This document shows positions 6,860-16,251 of a stretch of 64,000 nucleotides of DNA, piece after piece. A program made the position numbers and the translations under genes. The notes beneath the pieces were generated by a model. It was not told where the DNA came from. It was given only the letters and a program-made list of their open reading frames with translations, and did not search any database. Position 1 is the first letter of the stretch. Each line of letters starts with the position of its first letter. Origin of the DNA: CANJXF01 sp043775015 (GTDB lineage: Bacteria; Verrucomicrobiota; Verrucomicrobiia; Limisphaerales; CANJXF01); NCBI GenBank assembly GCA_043775015.1, contig JAYVSV010000094.1, positions 30,596 through 94,595 of the forward strand. The letters are read 5' to 3'.

Positions 6860-9808
6860 ATGCTTTTTCGTTTTGTTGTTTCGGCGTCCCTTCTCGTCGC
6901 TTCTCTCGGGAATGCAGTTCCGCCCGAGTTGAACGCCGGAAAAGATTTGCCCCGCTTCCCCGCCGTTGATCCAAAAGATTCGGTGAAATCCATCCAGGTT
7001 AAAAAGGGATTCAGAGTAGAACTCGTCGCAGCGGAACCTTTGGTAAAAGATCCCATCGCCATTTCATTTGATGAAAATGGACGCATGTTTGTCGTCGAGA
7101 TGGGTGATTATTCCGAGAGGCGCGACGAGCATCTTGGACGGATTCGCCTCTTGGAAGATACGAACGGCGACGGGCATTTCGACAAGGCGACGGTGTATGC
7201 GGAAAATCTCCCCTGGCCAACCAGCGTGATCTGTTACGACGGCGGAATCTTCGTGGCTTCGACTCCAGATATTATTTTTTTCAAAGACACGAACGGCGAT
7301 AACAAAGCGGATGTGCGCAAAGTCGTTTTCACCGGGTTTGGCAACGGGAAAGATCGCTTGAATGTGCAAGCGCTCTTCAACAGTTTTAATTGGGGCATGG
7401 ATAATCGCATTCACGGTTCCACTGCGCCCAACGGCGGGATTGTGACCAACGTCGCCGTTCCGTCTGAAGTGCCGCTGGATTTGAACAGCCGTAATTTTTC
7501 CTTTGATCCCAAGACGTTGAAAATGCGTCCCGAAAGTGGCGGCGGACAATACGGAATGAGTTTTGACAGTCGCGGGCGCAAATTTGTTTGCAGCAACAGC
7601 GACCACATCATGGCTTTCATGTATGACGGTTATTATGCCGACCGTAATCCCTTGTTCGCCATGCCGCGCAATCTGGTTTCCATTGCGGTCGATGGTGGAG
7701 CCGCGGAGGTTTATCGCATCAGCCCGGAAGAACCGTGGCGGGTCATTCGCACCAAATGGCGCGTCTCGGGTGTTTCGCCCGGCATGGTTGAGGGTGGCGG
7801 GCGTTCCGCCGGTTATTTCACCGGTGCGACTGGAATAACCGTTTATCGAGGGAACGCGTTTCCAGAAGATTTTCGCGACAACGCGTTCACGGGCGATGCG
7901 GGTGGCAATCTGGTTCACCGGAAAAAAGTTTACGCAGAGGGTATCGCTCTGAAAGCGCAACGTCCCGATGACGAACAGAAATCTGAATTTCTCGCCTCAA
8001 AAGACACGTGGTTTCGTCCCGTGCAATTTGCCAACGCGCCCGACGGAACTTTGTACGTGATCGACATGTATCGCGAAGTCATCGAGCACCCGTGGTCGTT
8101 GCCGGAACAAATCAAGAAGCATTTGGATTTAAACAGTGGAAACGATCGTGGGCGCATCTACCGCGTCGTTCCTGATAATTTCAAACAGCCCAAACTGCCG
8201 CGACTCGCGCAGGCCTCCACCAAAGAATTGATCGCAACGCTCGAACATCCCAACGGCTGGCATCGCGACACCGCAGCGCGTCTGCTCTTCCAGCGCCAGG
8301 AGAAATCGAGCATTGCGCCGCTGAAAAAGTTCGCCCGGAATTCGAAGTCACCGCTCGGACGTCTGCACGCGCTGCATAGTCTTCAAGGCTTGGGCAGGCT
8401 CGGCGAAGATGATTTGCTCACTGCGTTCAAAGATTCCGATGCCACCGTGCGCGAACATGCGATCAAATTGTCGGAGCCGTTTCTGCGCATTTCCAATTCC
8501 TCGCCAAAGCTGTGGGCGCAATACAAAGAACTGGCCAACGATCCTGCGATCAGCGTTCGCTTCCAACTCGCGTTCACAGTCGGTGAAGCGAAGAATGAAA
8601 ATAAAGTTCCAATTCTCGAACAAATCATCAAAAAAGACATCGCGGATTCCTGGGTGCAGGCGGCGGTTTTGTCCTCGCTCGCCGAGGGCGCTGGAGAAAT
8701 GTTCCACGATTTGGCTGTCGTCGGCAAATCAGACACGATCAAGGACGGTGGAGAATTTTTGAAACAACTTGTCCTGTTGATCGGTGCAAAGAATGACGCC
8801 AAAGAAGTGGCTCATGTTCTGGAATTTCTAAACACCACCCAGAACCGCGCACTTTCGTTCACACTGGTTCGCGCACTCGGCGAAGGCTTGCAACGCGCTG
8901 GAAGTTCGCTCGCAAAAGTGGGTGACATCAAAAAGTTTTTCGCGCAAGCCGGTGAAGTGGCGGCCAGCAGTAAGAGCGATGAAGCGTCGCGCGTTAACGC
9001 CATCCAACTTCTCGCCATGAATGGCTATGCAGACTCGAAAGGCACGCTGCTTGGTTTGCTTCATCAAGACCAACCGCAAGCCGTTCAACTTGCTGCGATT
9101 TCTTCGCTGGCCCATTTCAATAACGCGGAGGTTGGCCCTGCGTTGATAAAAAATTGGAATACATTCACGCCGCGTTTGCGCAGTGAAACCCTGTCCGCCC
9201 TGTTGGCCCGACCGGAGCGCGCGACCTCACTGCTTGATTCAATCGAGCAGGGCGCGATTCACTCTTCGGATTTGACCACGGCGCAGATTAAATTTTTGAA
9301 AGCGCATGGCGATCTGGCTCTGCGCCAGCGTGCGGGGAAATTGTTTTCGGCCGCCGCCAGCAAGCGCCAGGATGTGATCGATGCGCTTCAACCGGCGTTG
9401 AATCTCCAGGGCAATTCAGCTCATGGAAAAACGATTTATCTGGAACGCTGTTCATCCTGCCACCGCTATGACAACGAAGGTTATACCCTTGGGCCGGATC
9501 TGGTGACCGTGAAGAATTCCGGCAAAGAAAAATTGTTGAAGAACATTCTCGATCCCAATAGCGAAGTAGCGCCGAACTTCAAAGCCTTTGAAATCGAAAC
9601 GACGAACGGTGAAAGCTACATCGGTTTGGTCGCCAACGAAACGGCCGCGAGCGTCACGCTGCGACAGGCTTTTGGAAAAGAAAACGTCATCCTGCGGCCC
9701 CAAATCAAGAAGCTTCAGAGCCAGGAACAGTCGTTGATGCCCGAAGGGTTGGAGGCGGGACTTACCCCACAGGATCTCGCCGATTTACTTTATTACATTT
9801 CGAATTAG
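6860..9808 (+). CDS. PVC-type membrane-bound dehydrogenase with HEAT repeats and C-terminal cytochrome c domain
   Basis: About 982 residues. The start at 6860 is chosen because it opens a signal peptide (MLFRFVVSASLLVASLGNA); upstream in-frame codons give no signal. The N-terminal part is a beta-propeller of the Pirellula/Verrucomicrobium dehydrogenase family: KGFRVELVAAEPLVKDPIA, then DTNGDG and DTNGDN calcium-like loops and the VIDMYREVIEHP block. The middle consists of helical HEAT-like repeats. The C-terminus carries one c-type heme motif, CSSCH, in the GKTIYLERCSSCHRY context, then LGPDL and an ILDPN block. Such proteins are exported and are thought to oxidise a carbohydrate or alcohol and pass electrons to heme; the substrate is unknown. 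A paralogue lies at 18177-20918. Confidence 0.88.
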   Translation: MLFRFVVSASLLVASLGNAVPPELNAGKDLPRFPAVDPKDSVKSIQVKKGFRVELVAAEPLVKDPIAISFDENGRMFVVEMGDYSERRDEHLGRIRLLEDTNGDGHFDKATVYAENLPWPTSVICYDGGIFVASTPDIIFFKDTNGDNKADVRKVVFTGFGNGKDRLNVQALFNSFNWGMDNRIHGSTAPNGGIVTNVAVPSEVPLDLNSRNFSFDPKTLKMRPESGGGQYGMSFDSRGRKFVCSNSDHIMAFMYDGYYADRNPLFAMPRNLVSIAVDGGAAEVYRISPEEPWRVIRTKWRVSGVSPGMVEGGGRSAGYFTGATGITVYRGNAFPEDFRDNAFTGDAGGNLVHRKKVYAEGIALKAQRPDDEQKSEFLASKDTWFRPVQFANAPDGTLYVIDMYREVIEHPWSLPEQIKKHLDLNSGNDRGRIYRVVPDNFKQPKLPRLAQASTKELIATLEHPNGWHRDTAARLLFQRQEKSSIAPLKKFARNSKSPLGRLHALHSLQGLGRLGEDDLLTAFKDSDATVREHAIKLSEPFLRISNSSPKLWAQYKELANDPAISVRFQLAFTVGEAKNENKVPILEQIIKKDIADSWVQAAVLSSLAEGAGEMFHDLAVVGKSDTIKDGGEFLKQLVLLIGAKNDAKEVAHVLEFLNTTQNRALSFTLVRALGEGLQRAGSSLAKVGDIKKFFAQAGEVAASSKSDEASRVNAIQLLAMNGYADSKGTLLGLLHQDQPQAVQLAAISSLAHFNNAEVGPALIKNWNTFTPRLRSETLSALLARPERATSLLDSIEQGAIHSSDLTTAQIKFLKAHGDLALRQRAGKLFSAAASKRQDVIDALQPALNLQGNSAHGKTIYLERCSSCHRYDNEGYTLGPDLVTVKNSGKEKLLKNILDPNSEVAPNFKAFEIETTNGESYIGLVANETAASVTLRQAFGKENVILRPQIKKLQSQEQSLMPEGLEAGLTPQDLADLLYYISN

Positions 9809-9841
9809 CACGGTTTGGTCGCCGCAAAACGGCACACCTGA

Positions 9842-11443
9842 ATGCGACACAGCTTAATTATTTTCGAAGACGAACACTTGGTCGCGATTGATAAACCAAC
9901 GGGGATGAATACGCATTCGCCCAGTCCGTTTGCCGGCGAAGGTATTTATGAGTGGATGAAAAACCACGAGCCGCGCTGGGCCAATCTAGCCATTCTCCAT
10001 CGCCTCGACAAAGAAACCTCCGGCGTCATTGTTTTTGGCAAAACGGCTGTGGCCAATCGTTCGCTGACTCAACAATTCACGGCGCACAAAGTTGCAAAAA
10101 AATATATTCTAGCGACCGATCGCACAGTTCTATTCGCCGAGCTGAAAGTGGAATCTGTTTTGGTGAGGGCAGGGGAGAAGTATCTCAGCCGCCCGATTCA
10201 TGCCGGAGGTGAGCGCGCTGAAACTCATTTCAAAAAATCAGGGATCTCTGTGGGTGGAATGCCGGGCGCGAGTTTGGTTGAAGCAAATCCACTCACTGGA
10301 AAAACGCATCAGATTCGAGCGCACGCTGCCGCTCATGGGTTTCCAATTCTCGGCGATACGCTTTACGGCGGAACCTCTGCGACGCGAGTTTTTTTACACG
10401 CGGCAGAGATTGCGTTTGCCCACCCGACAACGGGAAGGCGCGTCACGTTCCAATCGCCCGTAAACTTTGCCGAGGATTCAAGATTCGCATTACGCACCGC
10501 TTTGATTAATCCAGAATTGATCAATGCCTATCGACTGATTCACGGCGCATCCGACGGTTGGCCCGGTTGGTATGTGGAACGGTTGGGTGATTTTCTTCTT
10601 TCTCAATCGGAGCAGTCGTTGAATGCAGAGCAACTCAAAATTGTGCGCACGATGCTTGAGCGATTTTCTTTGCAAGGCGCATATCACAAAATTTTGAACC
10701 GGCGAGTGCGCGGTATCTCGACGAAGGAAGCGTCGCCACAATTGGTTTGCGGCGAGAATGCACCGGAGGAATTCGTGATTCGCGAGAACGGCGTGAACTT
10801 CGGACTCAGTTTTAACGAGGGTTATTCGGTCGGAATTTTTCTCGATCAGCGAGAGAATCGGCGGCGTTTAATCACGAACTACATTGCCCCGGATTTTTTG
10901 TTGAACGAAAAAATTTCCAATGTTTCAGTGCTGAACGCTTTCGCTTACACCTGCGGTTTTTCCGTTTGCGCAGCGAAGATGGGCGCCACGGTTACCAGTC
11001 TCGATCTTTCGAAAAAATATTTGGAATGGGGTAAAAGAAATTTCGTTTTGAACGGGATCGATCCAGCCAAACACGATTTTATTTACGGCGACACCTTCGA
11101 TTGGCTCAAGCGATTGGCGAAAAGGGATCGCCGCTTTGACGTGATTATTTTGGACCCGCCGACGTTTTCGCAGTCGAAGGAGACCGGAGTTTTCCAAGCG
11201 GAAAAGAATTACGGCAAACTCGTTTCGGCGGCCATACCTGTTCTGGAAACGGGAGGTCTTTTATTGGCGTCAACCAACGCAGCGACCCTCAAACCCGAAA
11301 AGTTTTTGGAAATGATTAAAGCCGCGACGCAATCAGCAAAAAGGACAATTACCCAGCAACATTACGTTCCGCAGCCTCACGATTTCCCCATCAGCCGCGA
11401 AGAACCCGCCTACCTGAAAACTGTTTGGTTACAAATAACCTGA
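9842..11443 (+). CDS. RluA-type pseudouridine synthase fused to an RlmI-like SAM methyltransferase
   Basis: 533 residues. Residues 1-~215 are a pseudouridine synthase of the RluA class: VAIDKPTGM, the catalytic-aspartate motif HRLDKETSG, and the closing TGKTHQIRAH and GDTLYGG motifs. Residues ~225-533 are a class I methyltransferase like RlmI/RlmK: GIFLDQRENRR, the SAM-binding block LNAFAYTCGFSVCAAKMGA, an acidic SLDLS and the catalytic-loop motif DPPTFSQSK. RlmI normally has a PUA RNA-binding domain ahead of its methyltransferase; here that place is taken by a pseudouridine synthase lacking an S4 domain. I infer a bifunctional rRNA modification enzyme (uridine isomerisation plus cytosine C5 methylation). 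Both catalytic motifs look intact. It lies 33 bases after the heme protein and converges with the next gene. Confidence 0.88.
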   Translation: MRHSLIIFEDEHLVAIDKPTGMNTHSPSPFAGEGIYEWMKNHEPRWANLAILHRLDKETSGVIVFGKTAVANRSLTQQFTAHKVAKKYILATDRTVLFAELKVESVLVRAGEKYLSRPIHAGGERAETHFKKSGISVGGMPGASLVEANPLTGKTHQIRAHAAAHGFPILGDTLYGGTSATRVFLHAAEIAFAHPTTGRRVTFQSPVNFAEDSRFALRTALINPELINAYRLIHGASDGWPGWYVERLGDFLLSQSEQSLNAEQLKIVRTMLERFSLQGAYHKILNRRVRGISTKEASPQLVCGENAPEEFVIRENGVNFGLSFNEGYSVGIFLDQRENRRRLITNYIAPDFLLNEKISNVSVLNAFAYTCGFSVCAAKMGATVTSLDLSKKYLEWGKRNFVLNGIDPAKHDFIYGDTFDWLKRLAKRDRRFDVIILDPPTFSQSKETGVFQAEKNYGKLVSAAIPVLETGGLLLASTNAATLKPEKFLEMIKAATQSAKRTITQQHYVPQPHDFPISREEPAYLKTVWLQIT

Positions 11444-11452
11444 GCAGTCGGT

Positions 11453-12682
11453 TCATTTCTTGCGTTGTTCCATCGATCGCGAGATCAGGCTTGATTGTGG
11501 TTTATGGTGCGAGCGGCGAACCAAGAAAAAAACAATCGCAACGATGGCCAGTAGAATCACGACTAGGCTCATCAGAAAGGGTTTGGGTTTCGAAATTGTC
11601 TTTGCGGCAATCTGCTGCGAAGGCTGCGTTAAACTTGCTCCTGACGGTGTGGCAACCGGCTGTGCTTGAGGCTTGAGCGCAGATGGATCCTCAGTGCGAT
11701 TCGCTGCAGAAAGATCCTGTGGAGTTGAAAGTTTTTCAACGGGTGGGCTGGTCGCGGTTGCGGTTGTGGTCTGAGAATTCGTTTCTGCCACAAACGTTGT
11801 TTCCCATTTTAACGCAAGATTGGTCACGCCAGGATTTTGACTCGACTGAACGTTAGCCACGCCATCCGCCGGAACAGAGGTGAAAGTTGTCACATTTGTT
11901 TTCACGACGGCAACGGGAACCTCCACTTTTTCAGCCGCGTTTGTCACGGGCGGTTTAACCATGATGATGTTCGGCACAACAGGTTTCGCTATTGCAATTG
12001 AGTTTGTCACACCCGTGGAAATATTGGTCGCCGGTTTCGCGACTACTGGCGGCAGTGCAATGGGTGGATTCGGAATTTTAATTGGGCCGAGCGAAGAGTT
12101 GACTGAGTAAGCGACCAAGCGACCGTTGCGACCAACCAAAGTGGTGACGAACGGAAGTTTCGCCTCGCGCAATTCACGGGAGTAAACTGAATAAATCGAA
12201 TTGATTTCTTGATCGAACGGTGTGCCACGCATCGGCTCGGTTCCGGTGGAAACTAAAATTACAGTGATGGCTCTGGATGATTTCACAACGGGCACCAACG
12301 ATTGGAGTGCGGTCAGAAGAATTCCTTTTTTTTCAAAACGCTTTTTCTTTAAAAAATCAACCGAACTCTGGGCGAGTTTTTCGCCTGCACCCTCCGTCCA
12401 CTGCTGCATCGGAAAATCCGTGTTCAGTTGTTCATTGAAGGTCCAAATTCCGAACGAATCGCCGGGTTGCATCTGGCCTTGGACGCCCGACCCAATTAAT
12501 TCGCGCACCGTTTCCACGGTTGCTTTTGACATGCGATTCATCGGCAGCGAGGTTTCAACGGCGAAGAGAAAGCGGTTTTCCTCCCTCGCAATATTGGTTG
12601 AAGAGCCGCTCTGAGTTTCGCCGCAAAAAGACTGGCTGGCAAAACTGCTGACGAGCAGTAAGAGAATGAAAAATTTTGTCAT
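11453..12682 (-). CDS. Secreted vWA-like protein with proline/threonine-rich linker and C-terminal membrane anchor
   Basis: 409 residues. An N-terminal signal peptide (FFILLLLVSSFASQSFCG) is followed by a ~190-residue domain that looks like a von Willebrand A fold (FLFAVETSLPMNR, GDSFGIWTFNEQL, AITVILVSTGTEP). The usual MIDAS DxSxS reads ETSLP, so metal binding is doubtful. Residues ~205-345 are a low-complexity linker rich in P, V, T and N. A single hydrophobic segment at ~375-393 (FLMSLVVILLAIVAIVFFLV) precedes a basic tail, so most of the protein should lie outside the cytoplasmic membrane. The upstream gene's stop overlaps its start by ATGA, so it is co-expressed with the NYN nuclease. 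I do not recognise a specific function. Confidence 0.7.
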   Translation of the reverse strand: MTKFFILLLLVSSFASQSFCGETQSGSSTNIAREENRFLFAVETSLPMNRMSKATVETVRELIGSGVQGQMQPGDSFGIWTFNEQLNTDFPMQQWTEGAGEKLAQSSVDFLKKKRFEKKGILLTALQSLVPVVKSSRAITVILVSTGTEPMRGTPFDQEINSIYSVYSRELREAKLPFVTTLVGRNGRLVAYSVNSSLGPIKIPNPPIALPPVVAKPATNISTGVTNSIAIAKPVVPNIIMVKPPVTNAAEKVEVPVAVVKTNVTTFTSVPADGVANVQSSQNPGVTNLALKWETTFVAETNSQTTTATATSPPVEKLSTPQDLSAANRTEDPSALKPQAQPVATPSGASLTQPSQQIAAKTISKPKPFLMSLVVILLAIVAIVFFLVRRSHHKPQSSLISRSMEQRKK

Positions 12683-13152
12683 GAATGTGATTTCTTGAAT
12701 TGAGTTCGCTCCCGGCGATTGTGTTTTTTGATATTTTGATCCAGTTCTTTGAGAGTGCTTTCAACCGTTTGAATAAAGCTTAAGCAGCTTGATGCCATGC
12801 CGCCCAACGAAATAACCGTGTCCCGTTCCGCGTTGTCATCGGTCACAGCCAGCACTTCGCCAAAAGAAGTCATTCGATGCGCAACCCGCTCGATAATGTC
12901 ATCCGCAGTCTGGCCGGAACGCGAGTAAAGAATTTCCAATTCGGACGTGGAATGAGTAGCGGGCGTACCGGTCGGAGCGCCGCCGCCGTCGAAAACAATG
13001 GTGATTGGGGTCCCGATGGCGTCGCGATAAAGCGTCAGGTAGTGGATTAATTCCTCGCGCGCCATCGCGGAATGGCGAGCCTTGCCGGGAGCAAGTTCCG
13101 GCCAGCTATGCAGCAGGCTGTAGCCATCGACGAGTATTCGCACTAACGCCAT
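12679..13152 (-). CDS. NYN-domain (YacP-like) predicted ribonuclease
   Basis: 157 residues. The opening VRILVDGYSLLHSWPEL and the FDGGGAPTG, ILYSRSGQTADDIIE and AVTDDNAERD motifs are the acidic signature blocks of YacP/Rae1-type NYN (PIN-like) nucleases; the aspartates in VDGYS, TADD and TDDN would bind catalytic metal. Family members include the ribosome-associated mRNA endonuclease Rae1 of Bacillus. The C-terminus is basic (KKHNRRERTQFKK), fitting RNA binding. It overlaps the next gene by four bases (ATGA) and is probably co-transcribed with it. Catalytic residues look complete. Confidence 0.82.
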   Translation of the reverse strand: MALVRILVDGYSLLHSWPELAPGKARHSAMAREELIHYLTLYRDAIGTPITIVFDGGGAPTGTPATHSTSELEILYSRSGQTADDIIERVAHRMTSFGEVLAVTDDNAERDTVISLGGMASSCLSFIQTVESTLKELDQNIKKHNRRERTQFKKSHS

Positions 13153-13210
13153 GCGGACAGCTTACGAGAGACGCCGAAATTTTCACAGGGCTTTCGACAA
13201 ATTGATTCCG

Positions 13211-13876
13211 CTACAGTCGCACGAAGGGAATTATTTTTTTCGCGCGGCCCATTTTCCACACCAGCCACGCACCCAGGATCAAACCAAAAACAAGATGCGC
13301 TGATGCCGTTAAAACGATGAAGTGCGCGTCCATCTTCAATCCGAAGAATCTAGCGTAAGGCGAGAGAAGTAACATGGTTTCGATGACCAACGCCCATGCG
13401 ACGGCACCAGCAAATAGGATTCGCGGTCGCGCCGTGGTCATGACGGCCAGCAACATGATTCCGAGTGCGGCTCCGTTGGAAAAATGGTAAGCCCAACCGA
13501 GAAACTGAACCAACCACACTGGTTCCGTGTCGCCGAGAATGAGTCGGCCGAACGCGGGAAAAACTTTGAAGAGCGGTGCGCCATTCAAAACGAACGGCAA
13601 TCGGAAAAGATCATAAGCCACCGCTGCAATCACGCCGCCAATCGCGCCTTGCACGACCCAGGTGTGCGGATTCCCGACGCCTGCTGGTTCACAGCGATTC
13701 AAATAAGCCATCACCGCCAGCGCGATCGTTGCGGGGGGAAGAATCCAGCAGGCGAACCAACGCATTGTCCAGAGGCCAAAAAGTTGACCGAGCAGGCAGG
13801 CAAAGGAGAGAAACGCCAATCCAAAAACCAAAAGGCGACAAGTGGTGTTGGGTGACATTTTGGAAAGGCTAACCAA
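13211..13876 (-). CDS. Integral membrane protein of unknown function
   Basis: 221 residues with five or six predicted membrane spans: LLVFGLAFLSFACLLGQLFG, WILPPATIALAVMAYL, VVQGAIGGVIAAVAYDLF, AALGIMLLAVM, ILFAGAVAWALVIETMLLL and IVLTASAHLVFGLILGAWLV. The loop YDLFRLPFVLNGAPLFKVFPAFGRLILG and the histidines in GWAYHFSNG and TASAHLVFG stand out as possible functional residues. A Met at residue 7 (MSPNTT) is an equally good start. It ends 58 bases before the NYN gene in the same direction and could head that operon. I do not recognise the family. Confidence 0.65.
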   Translation of the reverse strand: MVSLSKMSPNTTCRLLVFGLAFLSFACLLGQLFGLWTMRWFACWILPPATIALAVMAYLNRCEPAGVGNPHTWVVQGAIGGVIAAVAYDLFRLPFVLNGAPLFKVFPAFGRLILGDTEPVWLVQFLGWAYHFSNGAALGIMLLAVMTTARPRILFAGAVAWALVIETMLLLSPYARFFGLKMDAHFIVLTASAHLVFGLILGAWLVWKMGRAKKIIPFVRL

Positions 13877-13966
13877 CGTTGACGCGCCAAGCCAAGAATT
13901 TCATATTATTTCGGGTTCGGGTTGAAAGGTTTGCCCTCGAATGGATTTTCCATAATTACAAAACAC

Positions 13967-13995
13967 AAAAGCCCGGACGCGCGCGCCCGGGCTTT
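13967..13995 (-). terminator. Rho-independent terminator of the EF-hand gene
   Basis: A GC-rich stem, AAAGCCCGG with CCGGGCTTT around a CGCG-rich loop, lies 16 bases past the stop of the gene ending at 14011. Read on the minus strand it is followed by TTTTGTGTTTTG. The other side has only a short A/T run. Confidence 0.75.
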
Positions 13996-14010
13996 GGGAT
14001 TTGAGAATGA

Positions 14011-16251
14011 TTAAGGAGCCGTGGGCGGCAGGTTAGTCGCAACCACCGTCGGAACCGAATTCGTCGGCGCCTTGTAGTGCCATGCGTTGGTGCCAAAAAA
14101 GGTTATGGATGTGGGCTGCAATTTTGGAGATAGGTAGTTATCCAATTTCCGGAAATACCACAAACCATAAGCGATCGCGAGGAGGACGAGAATGGTGGCG
14201 ATGATTTTGGGCCACGGACTTTTCTTTTCTGCGAATGGATCCGCAAGGTCGCGTTGCGCGCCGGGTGGCAGCACGGCGATTTGCGTGAGGCTCGCGCCGA
14301 ATGGCACGTTCATCTTGGCGCTGGCGTTCACCGCCCAACCATTGGCGTCAAGAATCGGGCCGAGGTTGCGTTTCCGTAATTTGAGCCAGGCGATGACCAC
14401 CGACGGTACGGAGATGGCCAGCAGGATGGCGACAAACGCCAGCGGAATCTGCCACCATTGCAAGCCGAGAATTTTGGTGAAGATCATTCCCAACGCACCC
14501 ATCAACGTCGTTAACACCAGACCGATGGCGGCCAGCGTGCCGGTGTCAATCTTGTGGGGCGCAGCGGGTTGGACAGCACCCGCGTTCGCAGTGGAAGTTG
14601 CGGTCGCATGCAAGTTGGCGGTCGCGGCGGCATCGGCGGCAGCGGCGCGCTTGGCCACCTGCTCCTCGATCATGCGCACGAATTTTTTGTAGGGCGACCA
14701 GAACGCCTGACGGACACTGATTGGGTTGGCAACGATTTTAGTGATCGTCGCATCAAAGTCGCGGCCTTTGCGATCGTAGAAAACACCGTTGCGTCCGACC
14801 ATCAAATTGTCGTCGTGGCCTTGCGAGAAAATCGCGACGATGCTCAATTTCTCGTTGGTGGCCTTGCGCACGCAATCAATGTAAGCGAGATACGCCCCAG
14901 CCAGGCCAGCCATCGTGGCGTGTTTGCCCGCGTCTTCAACCGTGAGGCACAGGTCGCAACTGCGCTGATCGAGGAACAAGCGCCCGGCTTGGAAAATTGC
15001 CGGAGTCTTGCGGCTGTAAAAATTTTTGAAGCTGACGAAATTAACGCAGAGCGTGTACAGGTCGCGGTTGAAGCGAACTAATTTTTCCACGGCAGCAATC
15101 GCGTTTGCTTCCGGCTCTAGCGCCTTGTCCTTGGTGATGAGCGTGTCAATCTTGGCTTTAGCATCGCTGGCGAGAATTTCGCGGACGCGTTTCAAGCCCA
15201 GTTTTTCCACCGTCGCGCCAACCTTGCCCGCCGACCACGCCTCGAACGGCGCGAGTTTGGCGAGCAACGAATTCCAATCCGCTTCGGTCAACGATGACTT
15301 GTCGGAGACCAGCGGTTTTACAGCGGCGGCTTGCAATGTCGCAATCAGGGTGGCCCAAGCAGGATTCACCCCGTCCATAAGCGGCAACGCTTTGCCAGCG
15401 GCAATTTGCGCGAGCGGGAAGCTGGCAATCTCTGCGGACGTGATGGTCAAATCTTTCGCCGCGAGCGCGAGATATTCAGATTCCTGACGGTTCAAAGCGA
15501 CAATGGCCCGCGCATCAAACGCAGCCAGGCGACAGCGCGCAAAGAAGTCATCCACTTTCACTTTCACTGCTTTCACCGCAACCGATGCGGTAGCGGTGGC
15601 TTCGCCGAGTGGCAGAATGTTTTTGTCGCCCTCACCCTGTTTCCACCAATCGGAATGCGCCTGCGCTTCGGTAAAAAATAAATCAGTCTTGGCTTGGCCG
15701 ATGCCAGGCTTGCCGCTCCGGTCAGTCTCGATGCCAAGGCAGGCCATGATGTTGACAATCACGGCTTTGGTCACATCGTCGCTGGCGGCGTCGGCGGGAA
15801 TGATGCCGTCGCCGTTGAAATTGGTGGCGGCAAAAATTTTCGCCGTGTCGCTGATTTCATCGAGGCCAATGGCGGTGGCGTCGGCCTTGTTGAGATTGAC
15901 CAACGTCTGCCTGGCGGAGGCGAGAAGCTGTTTGCCTTCGGGCGTCGCGTCGTTAATGGCGGCGAGCGAAAGCGTCGGCGAACCTTTGATGAGGTCGTCG
16001 GGATTTTTCAACATACTCGTCGCCCATTTTGCGGCGGCAATCACTTCCGGCGCACGCACGCGGCCATCCTTGTCCATGTCAACCAGATCGAGTGTGCGGT
16101 TGTCGAACTCAAGCCCGCGCGTGGGGCAGGCGAGCGCGACCCAGAGCTTCTGGTCGAGCTGGTCGAGGTTGGCGAGGTCGCTACCGGATTCGAGTTTGAC
16201 TTGGTCAAAGCCGCCGGCGCGGAAGAACTTCCATGTGTGGGTCGAGGTCAT
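14011..16251 (-). CDS. Large EF-hand-containing membrane protein of unknown function
   Basis: 746 residues, not a family I can name. It opens with FFRAGGFDQVKLESGSDL. Residues 58-69 form a textbook EF-hand loop (DMDKDGRVRAPE), and a second weaker calcium-loop candidate, NFNGDGIIPAD, follows at ~155. Residues ~200-540 are soluble and mostly helical, with a CDLCLTVED segment at ~437 and VGRNGVFYDRKGRDFDA near 505. An alanine-rich stretch (~555-590) leads to three membrane segments near 595-620, 628-655 and 710-728; the extreme C-terminus is T/P-rich. The large N-terminal part probably lies in one compartment with calcium controlling its conformation; that is inference. It stands alone with its own terminator, divergent from the DMFA2-like gene. 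Confidence 0.7.
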   Translation of the reverse strand: MTSTHTWKFFRAGGFDQVKLESGSDLANLDQLDQKLWVALACPTRGLEFDNRTLDLVDMDKDGRVRAPEVIAAAKWATSMLKNPDDLIKGSPTLSLAAINDATPEGKQLLASARQTLVNLNKADATAIGLDEISDTAKIFAATNFNGDGIIPADAASDDVTKAVIVNIMACLGIETDRSGKPGIGQAKTDLFFTEAQAHSDWWKQGEGDKNILPLGEATATASVAVKAVKVKVDDFFARCRLAAFDARAIVALNRQESEYLALAAKDLTITSAEIASFPLAQIAAGKALPLMDGVNPAWATLIATLQAAAVKPLVSDKSSLTEADWNSLLAKLAPFEAWSAGKVGATVEKLGLKRVREILASDAKAKIDTLITKDKALEPEANAIAAVEKLVRFNRDLYTLCVNFVSFKNFYSRKTPAIFQAGRLFLDQRSCDLCLTVEDAGKHATMAGLAGAYLAYIDCVRKATNEKLSIVAIFSQGHDDNLMVGRNGVFYDRKGRDFDATITKIVANPISVRQAFWSPYKKFVRMIEEQVAKRAAAADAAATANLHATATSTANAGAVQPAAPHKIDTGTLAAIGLVLTTLMGALGMIFTKILGLQWWQIPLAFVAILLAISVPSVVIAWLKLRKRNLGPILDANGWAVNASAKMNVPFGASLTQIAVLPPGAQRDLADPFAEKKSPWPKIIATILVLLAIAYGLWYFRKLDNYLSPKLQPTSITFFGTNAWHYKAPTNSVPTVVATNLPPTAP

